64,000 bases of DNA from Rhodanobacteraceae bacterium (GCA_024234055.1 JACKOW010000001.1:1-64000), one strand, 5' to 3'; shown: positions 24,447 through 34,293, counted from the first letter of the stretch. Program-made: numbers and translations. Notes: a model not told the origin generated them from the sequence alone.

Positions 24447-27400
24447 TCAGGCCGGCGCCGAGATCGGCAGGCGCATCAGGAATCGGGTGCCAAGTCCCGG
24501 GCTGCTGTGGACCTCGATGTGCCCGCCCAGTCGCGCATGGACCTGATTGAAGGCCACATGCAGGCCGAGCCCCACACAGCCCTCGGATCGGCGGGTCGTG
24601 AAGAAGGGTTCGAACACCCGCGGCAGATCCTCCGATGCAATGCCCTTGCCATCATCGGCAAAGCTCAACTCGATGGACTCGGCGTCCAGCGCCCGCGCCT
24701 GCAGCCGCAGGATGCCGGGTACGTCGGGGTCATAGGCATGCAGTACCGCGTTCTGCGCCAGCGTGGTGATGATCTGGCCCAGCGTGCCAGGGTAGCTGTC
24801 CAACACCAGGGCGCCGTCGCAGTCCAGCGTCATCTGGATCGGCCGGCGTTTCCAGACCACCTCCAGGCTCTCGACCAGATCACGCAGATAGTCCAGCAGA
24901 ACGAAGCGGCGGCGCTCGTCCAGGCTGCGGTCCACCGAGACCTGACGGAAACTGCGTACCAGATGCGCGGCGCGCGCCAGATGATCGTCGACCAGATGGG
25001 CGGCGTGACTGGCGGTGGCAACATACTGATCGAGATCGGAGGCCCTGAGCTCGCGTGCAGCGAGTTGACGCTTGAGCAAGCCCAGTTGCTCGCTCTGCAC
25101 CGATGCAGCCGTCAGCGCGATACCCAGCGGCGTATTGATCTCGTGGGCCACGCCGGCCACCAGCTGACCCAGCGAGGCCATTTTTTCGGCGACCACCAGC
25201 TGTTTCTGGGTGCCGCGCAGCTGCTCCAGAGTCTGCTCGGCTCTTTCCTTGGCCACGCTCAGTTCGGCCGTGCGCTCGGTCACCATGTGTGCCAGCGCCC
25301 GCTCGTGCCGACGAATCCCGGCCAGATGGCGCTTATAGCCGGCATAGCCGATGCCACCCAGGGCGAGTGCGGCGAGCACGGCGAACCAGGGCGTTTGCCA
25401 GTACTCGGGAAGCACCGTGACGGGGATGCGCAGCTTCTGGTCGGTCCAGGCGCCGCTGCGATTGCTGCCACGGATCAGCAACTCATAGTCTCCGGGCCAC
25501 AGATTGCTGTAACTGGCGATCCGCCGATCGGCATCGGTCTCGATCCAGTCGGCATCGAAGCCGCGCAGCTGATAGGCGTAGTGGATGCGCTGTGGTGCCG
25601 AGTAGTCGAGCGCTGCAAACTCGACGCTGAAGGTGCGCGCCGCAGCCGGGATCGACAGCCCATCGGCCCAGTCGGCCGATGCCCGCGGCCGCCCATCCAC
25701 CCGGACTTCGGTGGCGACCACGGGCGGCTCATAGCCCCAGGCCTCGAAGCGTTCGGGATCGACCAGCGCCAGCCCCTGGCTGCCACCGAAGAGCAACAAT
25801 CCGGCACGGGTCTGGGCATAGGATCTAAACCATGCGGTGCCGATGTCCATGCCATCGGCGCGGCTGAGCTCGTAGATCGAATCCCTAGCCGGATCGAGCA
25901 CATGGCGTTGGGTCCAGATCCGGCCGCGCCGATCTTCGAGCAGATTGGCACCGAAGGGTCGGCCGCCGAAGCCCAGGCGGGTGCTGACGGCATCGAAGCT
26001 GGCGCGCCGTCCGTCCCAGCTCCGCAGGCGCAACAGGCCTTCCGAGGTATCCACCCACAGCTGGCCCTGCCGGTCGAGCAGCAGACCGACGATGCTGTCG
26101 GCGGTCGGATCTTCGGCAGGGTCGTTCGTGTGTACCGCGAGCAAGGTGCTGCTGCCCGCTTCAAGCACAAACAGACCGCCGGCGCTGCCCACCCACAGGC
26201 GTCCCGAAGGCTCCAGCTGCAGCGCATTCACATCCGCGGCCAGGTTGTGGCCTTCGGCGGTGGGAATGTCCACGGCTCGCCGGGCTTGCGACTGCCAGCG
26301 CGCCAGTCCGGTGTTGCTGCCCACCCACAGATCGCCGCCGGGTTCCGGAATCAGCACCCGTACCGTGGTCCCGCTCAATCCTTCCGGGCGGCCGATGGCG
26401 GTGAATTGGCGAGTTTGTGGGTCGTGACGGTAGAGCCCGGCCAGCGTGCCGGCGTAGATGGCGCCGTCAGTCGTCTGTGCCAGACTGATGACCATGCCGT
26501 TGCCCAGCGCCTGCGGATCGTCCGGATTGGGGCGATAGCCAGCGACGATGCCGCGCGCGGGATCGAGCACGTCGATGCCATTCTCGCGCGTGCCCAGCCA
26601 GATCTCGCCATTGGCCAGCTCCAGCACGCTGCTGATGCTGGGACTGGACAGTGAACCCGGCTGCACCGGGCTGTGATGGAGGATGCGAATCGCGTCGTTG
26701 TGCGGGTCGTGTCGTTGCAGACCGCCGCTGTATCCACCCACCCAGATCTGGCCGGCCTGATCGGCCAGGAAACAGCGGATCTGGGCATGGGCCAGACTGG
26801 AGCCGATGGACGGATCGGGGCGTATCTGGCGAAGGATCCGGCCGCTGCCGGTGTCGACCACGGTGATGCCGCCGAAGGAACCCAGCCAGAGCTCATCGTC
26901 GCGCGGTTGAATCATGGCCAGGGCCAGCGAGTCGTTGCTGCTGGGTGTGTGCGTCAGCCCTGGCGGTATGGCCGTACTTGCCAGCGTATCGGGTTCGATC
27001 AGATGACTGCCGACCTGGGCGGTGCCGACCCCGATGCGACCATCGCGCAGCTGATACAGACTCATGATCAACTGCCCGGCAAGGGCGCTGCCCGGTCCGC
27101 CGTCGGCCCCGACCCGCACATAGGCACCGGAGGTCTCGCGGCGCACCGAGAGCCCGTTCCAGCTGCCGATCCAGAGATCGCCGGCCCGGTCCACCAGCAA
27201 GGCGAAGATGCGGTCGTCATTGGCCGTGGAACCCGGTCCGTGCACCCGGGTGTGATGCTCGAACACGCCCCGGGCCGGATCGAAGCGTTCCAGTCCGGCG
27301 CGAGTGCCCAGCCAGATCTGGCCGTGTCGATCCTCGGCCAGTGCCCGCACCTGATCGTGGGCCAGGCTGCCGCTGTCTGCAGGATCATGGCGATATCGCC

Positions 27401-27758
27401 GGAATCGGCCGCTGGCGGGATCCATGACCGATACGCCGTCGGCGTCGGTGCCCACCCAGAGGCTGCCGTCCGAGGCCACCAGCAGCGCCCGGATGAACAC
27501 GCCTCCGATGGACTCGGGATTGTCCGGGTCGCGGGCGTAGCGGACAAAGCGGTAGCCGTCGAAGCGGATCAGGCCGTTGGGCGTGCCGATCCAGATGAAA
27601 CCACGCCGATCCTGCACCAGGGCGGTGACGTTGTTGTCCGGAATGCTGTCGGCATCGCCGATGGTTTCGAAATAGGCGTCGCCCAGGCTCAACATCGAAG
27701 CGGCCGCCGGCGTGAGCAGCGACACCAGCAGCGCAAGCATCCGCAGCAGACTGTGCAT
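24447..27758 (-). CDS. Two-component sensor histidine kinase with Reg_prop beta-propeller
   Basis: 1103 residues. A signal-like N-terminus (LRMLALLVSLLTPAAA) precedes about 14 propeller blades with the W(V/I)GT motif (GFIWIGTPNGL, SLWVGTDADG, DLWIGSWNGL), then a Y_Y_Y domain (~720-780) and one membrane helix (~790-812). The cytoplasmic part has a coiled coil, the phospho-His in VAGVAHEINTPLG (~870) and an HATPase domain with DDGKGI and GLGLHVAFNQ. There is no receiver domain, so it needs a separate partner, and none is adjacent. Such sensors in Bacteroidetes detect glycans; the ligand here is unknown. The neighbouring subtilase is on the same strand, 150 bases downstream. Confidence 0.92.
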   Translation of the reverse strand: MHSLLRMLALLVSLLTPAAASMLSLGDAYFETIGDADSIPDNNVTALVQDRRGFIWIGTPNGLIRFDGYRFVRYARDPDNPESIGGVFIRALLVASDGSLWVGTDADGVSVMDPASGRFRRYRHDPADSGSLAHDQVRALAEDRHGQIWLGTRAGLERFDPARGVFEHHTRVHGPGSTANDDRIFALLVDRAGDLWIGSWNGLSVRRETSGAYVRVGADGGPGSALAGQLIMSLYQLRDGRIGVGTAQVGSHLIEPDTLASTAIPPGLTHTPSSNDSLALAMIQPRDDELWLGSFGGITVVDTGSGRILRQIRPDPSIGSSLAHAQIRCFLADQAGQIWVGGYSGGLQRHDPHNDAIRILHHSPVQPGSLSSPSISSVLELANGEIWLGTRENGIDVLDPARGIVAGYRPNPDDPQALGNGMVISLAQTTDGAIYAGTLAGLYRHDPQTRQFTAIGRPEGLSGTTVRVLIPEPGGDLWVGSNTGLARWQSQARRAVDIPTAEGHNLAADVNALQLEPSGRLWVGSAGGLFVLEAGSSTLLAVHTNDPAEDPTADSIVGLLLDRQGQLWVDTSEGLLRLRSWDGRRASFDAVSTRLGFGGRPFGANLLEDRRGRIWTQRHVLDPARDSIYELSRADGMDIGTAWFRSYAQTRAGLLLFGGSQGLALVDPERFEAWGYEPPVVATEVRVDGRPRASADWADGLSIPAAARTFSVEFAALDYSAPQRIHYAYQLRGFDADWIETDADRRIASYSNLWPGDYELLIRGSNRSGAWTDQKLRIPVTVLPEYWQTPWFAVLAALALGGIGYAGYKRHLAGIRRHERALAHMVTERTAELSVAKERAEQTLEQLRGTQKQLVVAEKMASLGQLVAGVAHEINTPLGIALTAASVQSEQLGLLKRQLAARELRASDLDQYVATASHAAHLVDDHLARAAHLVRSFRQVSVDRSLDERRRFVLLDYLRDLVESLEVVWKRRPIQMTLDCDGALVLDSYPGTLGQIITTLAQNAVLHAYDPDVPGILRLQARALDAESIELSFADDGKGIASEDLPRVFEPFFTTRRSEGCVGLGLHVAFNQVHARLGGHIEVHSSPGLGTRFLMRLPISAPA

Positions 27759-27890
27759 GGGTCTATCTTAGCCCGCAGAAACCGCCAGGGCGTGCGGAAA
27801 TAGCCGGATTTCCCTTCTGTCGCGATCTCGGGCAAGAGCGCGCGTTGCGCGCTACTGTATGCCATCCCCGCAACCAGGGCCGATCCAGCC

Positions 27891-29360
27891 ATGCGTCATC
27901 GTCACGACCCCGACGGCATCCGCTTGCCGATCAAGCTCGACAGCACCAGCAACGGCGAGTTCGAGCCCATCCCGCTTGAGCCTGTGCATCTGGAAGCCAG
28001 GCGACAGGCGCTCTCGCAGGCGAGCGAACACGCGCGTCGGCTGGGGCAGGACCGCCGCAGCTTTCTGGTGTCGCTGGCCGGCGCCGCGAGCACCCTGCTG
28101 GCGATGAACCGCAGCTATGCCCAGGCCGGACGTACCGGCGGTTTCTACGCCCTGCCCAGAGAGGCTGCGCTGGAGGAGGACGCCGCCGCCAGCGTCCTGG
28201 CGGGCAAGGAATTCATCTTTGATGTACAGGGACACTTCGTCAATCCCACCGGGGCCTGGACGCGCCGGGTGAAGCCGGGGGTGAAACCGATCAGTTTTGC
28301 CGATACCGAGGGCTGCGCTGCTGCGGCGCTGCCCGGCAACCTGGATCATTTGCAATGTCTGGGCCCGGATCCCTTCATCCGCGATGTCTTCATCGATTCG
28401 GATACCGATCTGATGGTGCTGAGTTTTGTGCCGTCAACCCGCGCCGACGAGCCGCTGACCATCGAGGAAGCTGCGGCGACGGCCGCCATCGTCGAACGCA
28501 TGGAGGGGACCCATCGATTGTTCCTGCATGGCCGGGTCAATCCCAATCAGGACGGCGATCTCGTGGCCATGGAAGCGCTTGCCGCGAAGCACCCGATTGC
28601 AGCCTTCAAGACCTACACCCAATGGGGGCCGGACGGAAAGGGCTATTTCCTCGATGACGAAGTCGGACTGGCGATGATCGAGAAGGCGCGGGCACTGGAG
28701 GTCAACAACATCGCCATCCACAAGGGCCTGCCCTTTGGGCCGCAGTCCTACCCGCACAGCACCTGTGTGGATGTCGGGCGCGTGGCCAAACAGTGCCCGG
28801 ACATGAACTTCCTGATCTATCACTCTGGCTTCGTCACCGCCGCCGGCGAAGGGCCCTACGATCCCAAGCGCATGGATGGTGTCGACCAGTTGATCACTTC
28901 GGTGCGCAAGGCTGGCCTGGGCCATGGCAGCAATGTCTACGCCGAACTCGGGTCCACCTGGCGCTTTCTGATGCGTGATCCGGACGCCGCCGCGCACACC
29001 CTGGGCAAGTTGCTGGTGCACCTGGGGCCGGACAACATCCTCTGGGGCACCGATTCGATCTGGTACGGCAGCCCGCAGGACCAGATCCAGGCCATGCGCG
29101 CCTTCCAGATCTCGCCCGAGTTCCGCGAACGCTACGGCTACCCCGAGATCACGCCGCAGATTCGCGCGAAGATCTTTGGCCTGAACGCCCTCAAGGTCTA
29201 CCAGGTCGACAGTGCGGTGCTCAGACCGCTGCTGGCCAGCGATCGCATCAGCCGCCAGCGCGAAGAAGATCGCAACGCACCCGACCCGAGCTTTCTCAGC
29301 TACGGGCCGAAAACCCGCCGCGAGTTCCTGCGCCTGCGGGCGGCCTCCGGGGTGCTGTAA
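27891..29360 (+). CDS. Amidohydrolase (Amidohydro_2 family) with Tat-type signal
   Basis: 489 residues. A twin-arginine motif RRSFLV at ~55-60 precedes a hydrophobic stretch (SLAGAASTLLA), so export through the Tat pathway is likely, although the n-region before it is unusually long. The enzyme part shows DVQGHFVNP (first metal site), HKGLPFG, LIYHSGF and WGTDSIWYG with the catalytic Asp, as in the ACMSD-like amidohydrolases. FGLNALKVYQVD is the usual end of this family. The substrate is unknown. The tatABC genes are in the same window (57652-56378). Confidence 0.85.
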   Translation: MRHRHDPDGIRLPIKLDSTSNGEFEPIPLEPVHLEARRQALSQASEHARRLGQDRRSFLVSLAGAASTLLAMNRSYAQAGRTGGFYALPREAALEEDAAASVLAGKEFIFDVQGHFVNPTGAWTRRVKPGVKPISFADTEGCAAAALPGNLDHLQCLGPDPFIRDVFIDSDTDLMVLSFVPSTRADEPLTIEEAAATAAIVERMEGTHRLFLHGRVNPNQDGDLVAMEALAAKHPIAAFKTYTQWGPDGKGYFLDDEVGLAMIEKARALEVNNIAIHKGLPFGPQSYPHSTCVDVGRVAKQCPDMNFLIYHSGFVTAAGEGPYDPKRMDGVDQLITSVRKAGLGHGSNVYAELGSTWRFLMRDPDAAAHTLGKLLVHLGPDNILWGTDSIWYGSPQDQIQAMRAFQISPEFRERYGYPEITPQIRAKIFGLNALKVYQVDSAVLRPLLASDRISRQREEDRNAPDPSFLSYGPKTRREFLRLRAASGVL

Positions 29361-29386
29361 GGGGGTTCAAGGCGAAAGGCCATTCG

Positions 29387-29660
29387 GCGTCATTGCGAGT
29401 CACCTGTTTCGGCCTGAAACTGCCCACGGGCCATGAACCCGCCGTCGTAGGTCATGTTGTCCGCGTCAGCGGACTACGTGACATTGAGTTGCGAGGAGCG
29501 CAGCGACGAAGCAATCCAGGGTGGCGTCGCACGCCCCTGGATTGCTTCGCTACGCTCGCAATGACGCCGGGAGGTTCATGGCCCGTGCGCAGTGTCGGGC
29601 CGATACAGGTGGCTCGCGATGACGCCCGCTCTTGTGGGTCCAGACTTGTCTGGACGCCTG
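29387..29660. repeat. Mosaic of dispersed palindromic repeats
   Basis: The gap after the amidohydrolase holds several repeat units in a row. One is a ~50-bp unit ending ACGGGCCATGAACC (29387-29438). Next is a GTTGTCCGC/GCGGAC palindrome with ACGTGACAT (29453-29484). A large hairpin has arms TGCGAGGAGCGCAGCGACGA and GATTGCTTCGCTACGCTCGC (29486-29565). The first unit then recurs in inverse orientation (29573-29626), followed by GTCCAGACTTGTCTGGAC (29642-29659). The same units recur at 46470-46800, 47985-48035 and 61670-61900 in different combinations. Confidence 0.85.
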
Positions 29661-29716
29661 AACTGTGGGACCGGGCTCTGCCCGCGATCAGTGCCGCGGC
29701 TGGCCGAGAGCCGCCG

Positions 29717-29742
29717 ATCGCGGCTGAAGCCGCTCCCACAGT
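29717..29742. repeat. REP palindrome, GGAGCGGCTTCAGCCGC type
   Basis: Inverse copy reading CGCGGCTGAAGCCGCTCCCAC. A forward copy is at 50714-50737. This is the classic REP form of Pseudomonas and Xanthomonadales, normally mobilised by a RAYT transposase, which is not in the window. Confidence 0.85.
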
Positions 29743-29765
29743 GCCGCTGGGTCCGTATGCTCTTG

Positions 29766-29870
29766 CCAGCAACCAGCAACCAGCAACCAGCAACCAGCAA
29801 CCAGCAACCAGCAACCAGCAACCAACAACCAGCAACCAGCAACCAGCAACCAGCAACCAGCAACCAGCAA
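29766..29870. repeat. Heptamer array, CCAGCAA x15
   Basis: Exactly fifteen seven-base units fill 105 bases. Fourteen are CCAGCAA and the ninth is CCAACAA. The array ends 17 bases before the ATG of the VOC gene, which makes it the only large array placed before a gene start and not after a stop. It is a probable variable-number locus. Confidence 0.97.
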
Positions 29871-29887
29871 CCGCGCGAGACCCCCCC

Positions 29888-30268
29888 ATGCATCGCAGCC
29901 GCCTTTGTGGATTCATCATCGATTGCCGAACCGACGATCTGCTGGCAGCCACTCAGTTCTGGAGCAGCGCGCTTGGCATGCGTGTGCTCGGTGAAGATGG
30001 CCCCAGTTATCAGGTACTCGATGCCAGCGCGCGCGATCTCAGTGTGGAAGTGCAGCAGGTCGAGCACGAAAGCCGGGTGCATCTGGACATCGAGGCCGAC
30101 GACATCGAAGCCGAGGTCTTGCGCCTGGAAAGGCTGGGAGCCAGGCGCGTGCACCGTGGTCGTCGCTGGTGGGTGATGCAGGCCCCCAGCGGGCAGAGAT
30201 TCTGCGTGGTCGAGGCCCGCGCCGATCTGGCGCAGTTGCCGGGCGTGAATGTCTGGGGTGAGCCCTGA
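29888..30268 (+). CDS. VOC (glyoxalase/bleomycin-resistance fold) family protein
   Basis: 126 residues from the ATG at 29888. The pattern GFIIDCRTDDLLAATQFWSSALGMRVL, then VHLDIEADDIEAEVLRLERLGARRV and QAPSGQRFCVVEA is the two-module betaalphabetabetabeta arrangement of the vicinal oxygen chelate superfamily. Members are metal-dependent lyases, isomerases, dioxygenases or binding proteins. The substrate cannot be read from the sequence. The gene follows directly on the CCAGCAA array. Confidence 0.8.
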   Translation: MHRSRLCGFIIDCRTDDLLAATQFWSSALGMRVLGEDGPSYQVLDASARDLSVEVQQVEHESRVHLDIEADDIEAEVLRLERLGARRVHRGRRWWVMQAPSGQRFCVVEARADLAQLPGVNVWGEP

Positions 30269-30516
30269 GGAGAGCAGGGCGAACGCGGCCTGCCGGCATC
30301 ATCGCTGGCCATGTGCAAAGGGGTTGCGCCGAAATCCTCCTTCAGCAGCAGGCGGAGACTGGCCACCAGGAATGGCGGTGAAGCCGCAAGTGCACTCTGT
30401 CGGGCCGAGCTTGGCTGACCGGCCGCAACCCCAGGTCAAGGGCCCGCAACGTCGCGGCAAACGCGCGGCGCGACAGCGCTGCACAGTGGGCGCACCGCAC
30501 ACACGGGTTCGCCGCC

Positions 30517-33500
30517 ATGCCCAAGGCTCTCACGCAGTTCCTTCAGTTCCTGATCCTCGTCGTCCCCATGATTCTGGCTGCGCCAGCCGTCCCGGCTGCC
30601 ACCTTCGTCGTGACCAGCAGCGCCGACACGGCGGGCTCCAGCTGTGCGGCCGTGTGCACGCTGCGTCAGGCGATCACGGCTGCAAATGCCACCGCGGCCG
30701 CCGATACCATCAACTTTGACATCTTCACTATTCCACCGCGCGGCGACATCCTGATCCAGCCATTGAGCAATCTGCCGCCGATCACCCAGCCGCTGACGAT
30801 CAACGGCTACTCCCAGGCGGGTACCCGGGTCAACGACAGCGAGTTGGCAACGAACGCGACCTTGCGCATTCGCATTGACGGTGCAGCGTCGTCCACCACC
30901 GCCACTCATGGCCTGGCAGTTTGCGCCAGCGGCAGCAATGTCCGCGGCGTCGCCGTGACCCGATTTATCCAGCATGGCGTGATCGTGGGCGACTCGCCTT
31001 GTACGGCCGGCGTCAGCAATGTGCTGATCCAGGGAAATTTTCTGGGGACGAACGGCGGCGGCAGCAGTGCGGCAGGCAACACCGGCTCGGGTATCCGGGT
31101 GAGCAACTCGGCAGCCACGATCGGCGGAGCGGCACTGGCCGACCGCAATCTGCTGGCGGCCAATGGACTGTCCGGGATCGAGCTGCGCGGAAGCAATTCC
31201 AGCAATGTCTCGATCCAGAACAACCTGATCGGCACCGATCGCAGCGGTTCGCAGGATTTCGGCAACGCTACCGGCATCCGCATCACCGACAGCTATAACA
31301 ACGCCTTCATCCAGCAAAACCTGATTCGCTTCAATGGCACCGGCATCCACCTGCTCGGCGGGGTCAACAACAACATCAGCCAGAACCGGATCTACGACAA
31401 CGATGGCCTCGGCATCGATCTCGGTGCGCTCGGCGTCACGCCCAACGATCCCAACGACATCGACAACGGTCCCAACCAGCTGCAGAACTTCCCGGTCATC
31501 ACGAGCGCCGGGCGCGGGCCCGGCGTGCTCAATGTGGCCGGAACCCTGGATGTTGGCCACACCAACCCGATCGACTACATCATTGAGGCTTTCGCTTCGA
31601 CGACCTGCGATCCCAGTGGCAATGGCGAGGGTGAACGCTATCTCGGCTCCATGACCCGCGGCTTGCGGGAAATCACACAGACTTTCAGCGGCGCTATCAC
31701 CACCAATGACCCCTTGCCGCCGCAGACAGTCATCACGCTGACCGTGCGTTCGGCCAATGCCGTCGGGACCAGCGAGTTCTCGCAGTGTTTGGCGCTCGAT
31801 CCACCGCCCCTGCTGGTGAACTCGGCCGACGACGTGGACGATGGCACTTGCAACGCCGTTCACTGCTCGCTGCGCGAGGCCATGAACGTCGCCAACAGCT
31901 TCGTGGGTGCGGGACAGCAGGCCATCGAGTTCGCCATTCCACCCCTGACCGGAACCAGCGAAATCACGATCACACCGGCATCGCCGTTGCCGGTGATCGC
32001 CCAGAATTATCTGATCGATGGCTACTCACAGCCCGGGGCGGTGCCCAACACCGATCCTTCGGCCAGCAACGCCGTCGTGCGCATTCGTCTCGCCGGCAGT
32101 CTTGCTTCGCCAATTGGCCTGGAGATCTGCATTCCGAGCCCGGTGATCCGCGGTTTGTCGCTGACCGGTTTCGAAGAGGCCATTTCCATGCATCGCCCGG
32201 CGTGCCCGCTGACCTCGGGTGGAACCATCAGCGGAAACTTTTTCGGCCTGCGTGCAGACGGCCTCACATTGGCGGCCAATGTGCGCAGCATCAAGTTTGA
32301 CGGTGCCGGCGGCGCGAATCTGAAAATCGGCGGCACCGATCCGGCGGAGCGCAATGTCTTTGCCGGAGGCAGCATCGGAATCGACGCCATTCCAGCCTTG
32401 TCCATCCAGTCGGTCAGAACCGTGGAGGGCAATCTCTTCGGTACCGACAGGACCGGCCAGCAGAACTTCGGGATAGCGACCGCCATCCGTCTGAGCGGCG
32501 ACAGCGCGAATGTGCTGATCGGTTCCGCAGATGCCCCCAATCAGTTCGCCTTCAACAATCGCGGCATTGTCGTTGTCGACACCGCGCGGGCCATGGGCTT
32601 CGCCGAAAACCGTTTCCGGGCGCACGGACAGCTCGCAATTGATCTGGGAGAGGATGGCGTGACGCCCAACGACCCGGGTGACCCCGATGGCGGCCCGAAC
32701 GGACGCATCAACTTCCCCGTGTTGTCGCTGGCCGAGCGCAACGTGTCCGGGCTGCGCGTGATCGGACAGGTTGATCTGCCGGGATCACCCACGGCTGGCG
32801 AATTGACGGTGACGCTGTATGCCAGTGCAACATGCCATCCCAGCGGCAACGGTGAGGGCGAGCAGGTGCTCGGTCGCGCCGGCACCACCGAAAATTTCGA
32901 TCTGATCATCGAAACCGACGCCGATCTCGTGGCCTCGCCGTTCATCACGGCAACGGCCACCACCAGCGAGGGCACCAGCGAGTTCTCGGCTTGCCTGCAG
33001 GCCACCGATCCGCTGCCGGGTATCGCCGTGGACACGGCTGTCGATTCGTTGACCGTGGATGGCGGCTGCGACGTGGTCGGCGATGCCAACCTCTGCACCT
33101 TGCGCGAAGCCCTGTTGCTGGCCAATTCCCAGCCCGGACCGGATCGCATCCGCTTCCAGATTCCGGGCGGCGCAGCAACTCAGGTCATCCAGCCGGTGGC
33201 CTTGCTGCCCAGCATCACCGGCGGACTCAGTATCGAGGGCTACACCCAGGCCGGTTCGCTCCCGAACGCTTCCAGCGAGGGCTTCGACGCCGTACTGCGA
33301 ATCGAACTTCGGCCGGTCGGCCTGAGCAACGGACTGCGGATCTGCACGACCGAGCTGGTCGATCTCAGTGGAATGGCTTTCGTGACCGGGACTGGACCGA
33401 TGATCGCCACCCAGACCAACGAGGCCGGCAATTGTGCGCTGGTCGGCAGCCTGCGCGTTCGCGGTTGCCAGTTTGGCATTCGTGCAGACGGCAGTTCCTC

Positions 33501-34293
33501 GGCGGTGGCCAACGCCATCCTCGCCAGTGGCAGCACGCTGACGGCGGGCGGCCCGGCGCTGGCTGATCGCAACCTTTTTGCTCGCAGCACCGGCACCGCT
33601 GTCCGCATCGAAGGTAGCTCGTCCAACGGCAGCGTGGTGCAGAACAACCTGTTTGGCCGCGATGGCGATGGACTCAGCCACCCCAACGCCCGTGACATCG
33701 ACATCGTCAACGCCAGTCAGGTCACGGTGGGCGGGGACGGACTGCTCGGCAATGCCTTCTTTGGATCGACGGTCGCCGTCTTCGTCTCCGGACCAGGGGC
33801 TGACTTCAACCAGCTCTACGGCAATCGCTTCAGCCAACACAGCGGCGCCACCGCCATCGATCTGGCTGACGGCGCCAGCCCGGACGGCATTACCCCCAAC
33901 GATCCGGACGATCTCGATGAGGGCGCCAACGAAGGCCAGAACACGCCGGTGCTGCAATCGGGCAGCGTGACTGCACCGGATACGATCCAGCTGGCCGGCA
34001 TGGTCGATGTGCCCAGCGGAATCAGCGCGCCGGTCAACTACCGACTGGCTTTCTACCAGAGCAGCAGCTGCAACGATGCCGCCAGTGTCGGTCGTGAGGG
34101 CGAGGTTTACCTCGGATCCGTGCTCCAGCCCATCAGCAGCAGCTCGGAGGCGTTCAGCGTATCGCTCGAAGGCGTGCCGCAAGCCGGCTTCATCACGGCC
34201 ACCGTCACTTCGCCGGGCGGATCGACCAGCGAGTTCTCGAATTGCCTGGCCGCGCCGCGTCCCGACAACCTGCATGCCGACGGCTTCGAATGA
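30517..34293 (+). CDS. CSLREA-domain secreted beta-helix protein with C-terminal DGFE tag
   Basis: 1258 residues with a signal peptide (FLQFLILVVPMILAAPAVPAA). Three repeated modules each open with a CSLREA-type motif: CTLRQAI (~47), CSLREAM (~450) and CTLREALL (~863). Each is followed by a right-handed beta-helix region rich in Asn/Gly ladders (SNVLIQGNFLGT, NLIGTDRSGSQDFG, ENRFRAHG) and a TPNDPxDxDxGxN segment. Each module ends with a SEFSxCL block. Such proteins are cell-surface or extracellular; some bind or cleave polysaccharide, but no lyase residues are evident. It ends DNLHADGFE. Its stop overlaps the next start (ATGA). Confidence 0.88.
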   Translation: MPKALTQFLQFLILVVPMILAAPAVPAATFVVTSSADTAGSSCAAVCTLRQAITAANATAAADTINFDIFTIPPRGDILIQPLSNLPPITQPLTINGYSQAGTRVNDSELATNATLRIRIDGAASSTTATHGLAVCASGSNVRGVAVTRFIQHGVIVGDSPCTAGVSNVLIQGNFLGTNGGGSSAAGNTGSGIRVSNSAATIGGAALADRNLLAANGLSGIELRGSNSSNVSIQNNLIGTDRSGSQDFGNATGIRITDSYNNAFIQQNLIRFNGTGIHLLGGVNNNISQNRIYDNDGLGIDLGALGVTPNDPNDIDNGPNQLQNFPVITSAGRGPGVLNVAGTLDVGHTNPIDYIIEAFASTTCDPSGNGEGERYLGSMTRGLREITQTFSGAITTNDPLPPQTVITLTVRSANAVGTSEFSQCLALDPPPLLVNSADDVDDGTCNAVHCSLREAMNVANSFVGAGQQAIEFAIPPLTGTSEITITPASPLPVIAQNYLIDGYSQPGAVPNTDPSASNAVVRIRLAGSLASPIGLEICIPSPVIRGLSLTGFEEAISMHRPACPLTSGGTISGNFFGLRADGLTLAANVRSIKFDGAGGANLKIGGTDPAERNVFAGGSIGIDAIPALSIQSVRTVEGNLFGTDRTGQQNFGIATAIRLSGDSANVLIGSADAPNQFAFNNRGIVVVDTARAMGFAENRFRAHGQLAIDLGEDGVTPNDPGDPDGGPNGRINFPVLSLAERNVSGLRVIGQVDLPGSPTAGELTVTLYASATCHPSGNGEGEQVLGRAGTTENFDLIIETDADLVASPFITATATTSEGTSEFSACLQATDPLPGIAVDTAVDSLTVDGGCDVVGDANLCTLREALLLANSQPGPDRIRFQIPGGAATQVIQPVALLPSITGGLSIEGYTQAGSLPNASSEGFDAVLRIELRPVGLSNGLRICTTELVDLSGMAFVTGTGPMIATQTNEAGNCALVGSLRVRGCQFGIRADGSSSAVANAILASGSTLTAGGPALADRNLFARSTGTAVRIEGSSSNGSVVQNNLFGRDGDGLSHPNARDIDIVNASQVTVGGDGLLGNAFFGSTVAVFVSGPGADFNQLYGNRFSQHSGATAIDLADGASPDGITPNDPDDLDEGANEGQNTPVLQSGSVTAPDTIQLAGMVDVPSGISAPVNYRLAFYQSSSCNDAASVGREGEVYLGSVLQPISSSSEAFSVSLEGVPQAGFITATVTSPGGSTSEFSNCLAAPRPDNLHADGFE

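Noticed and set aside
24507..26654. 715-codon plus-strand open frame
   Set aside because: It is antisense to the propeller kinase, whose W(V/I)GT blades are unmistakable.
29766..29870. Possible CRISPR array
   Set aside because: Units of seven bases are contiguous with no spacers.
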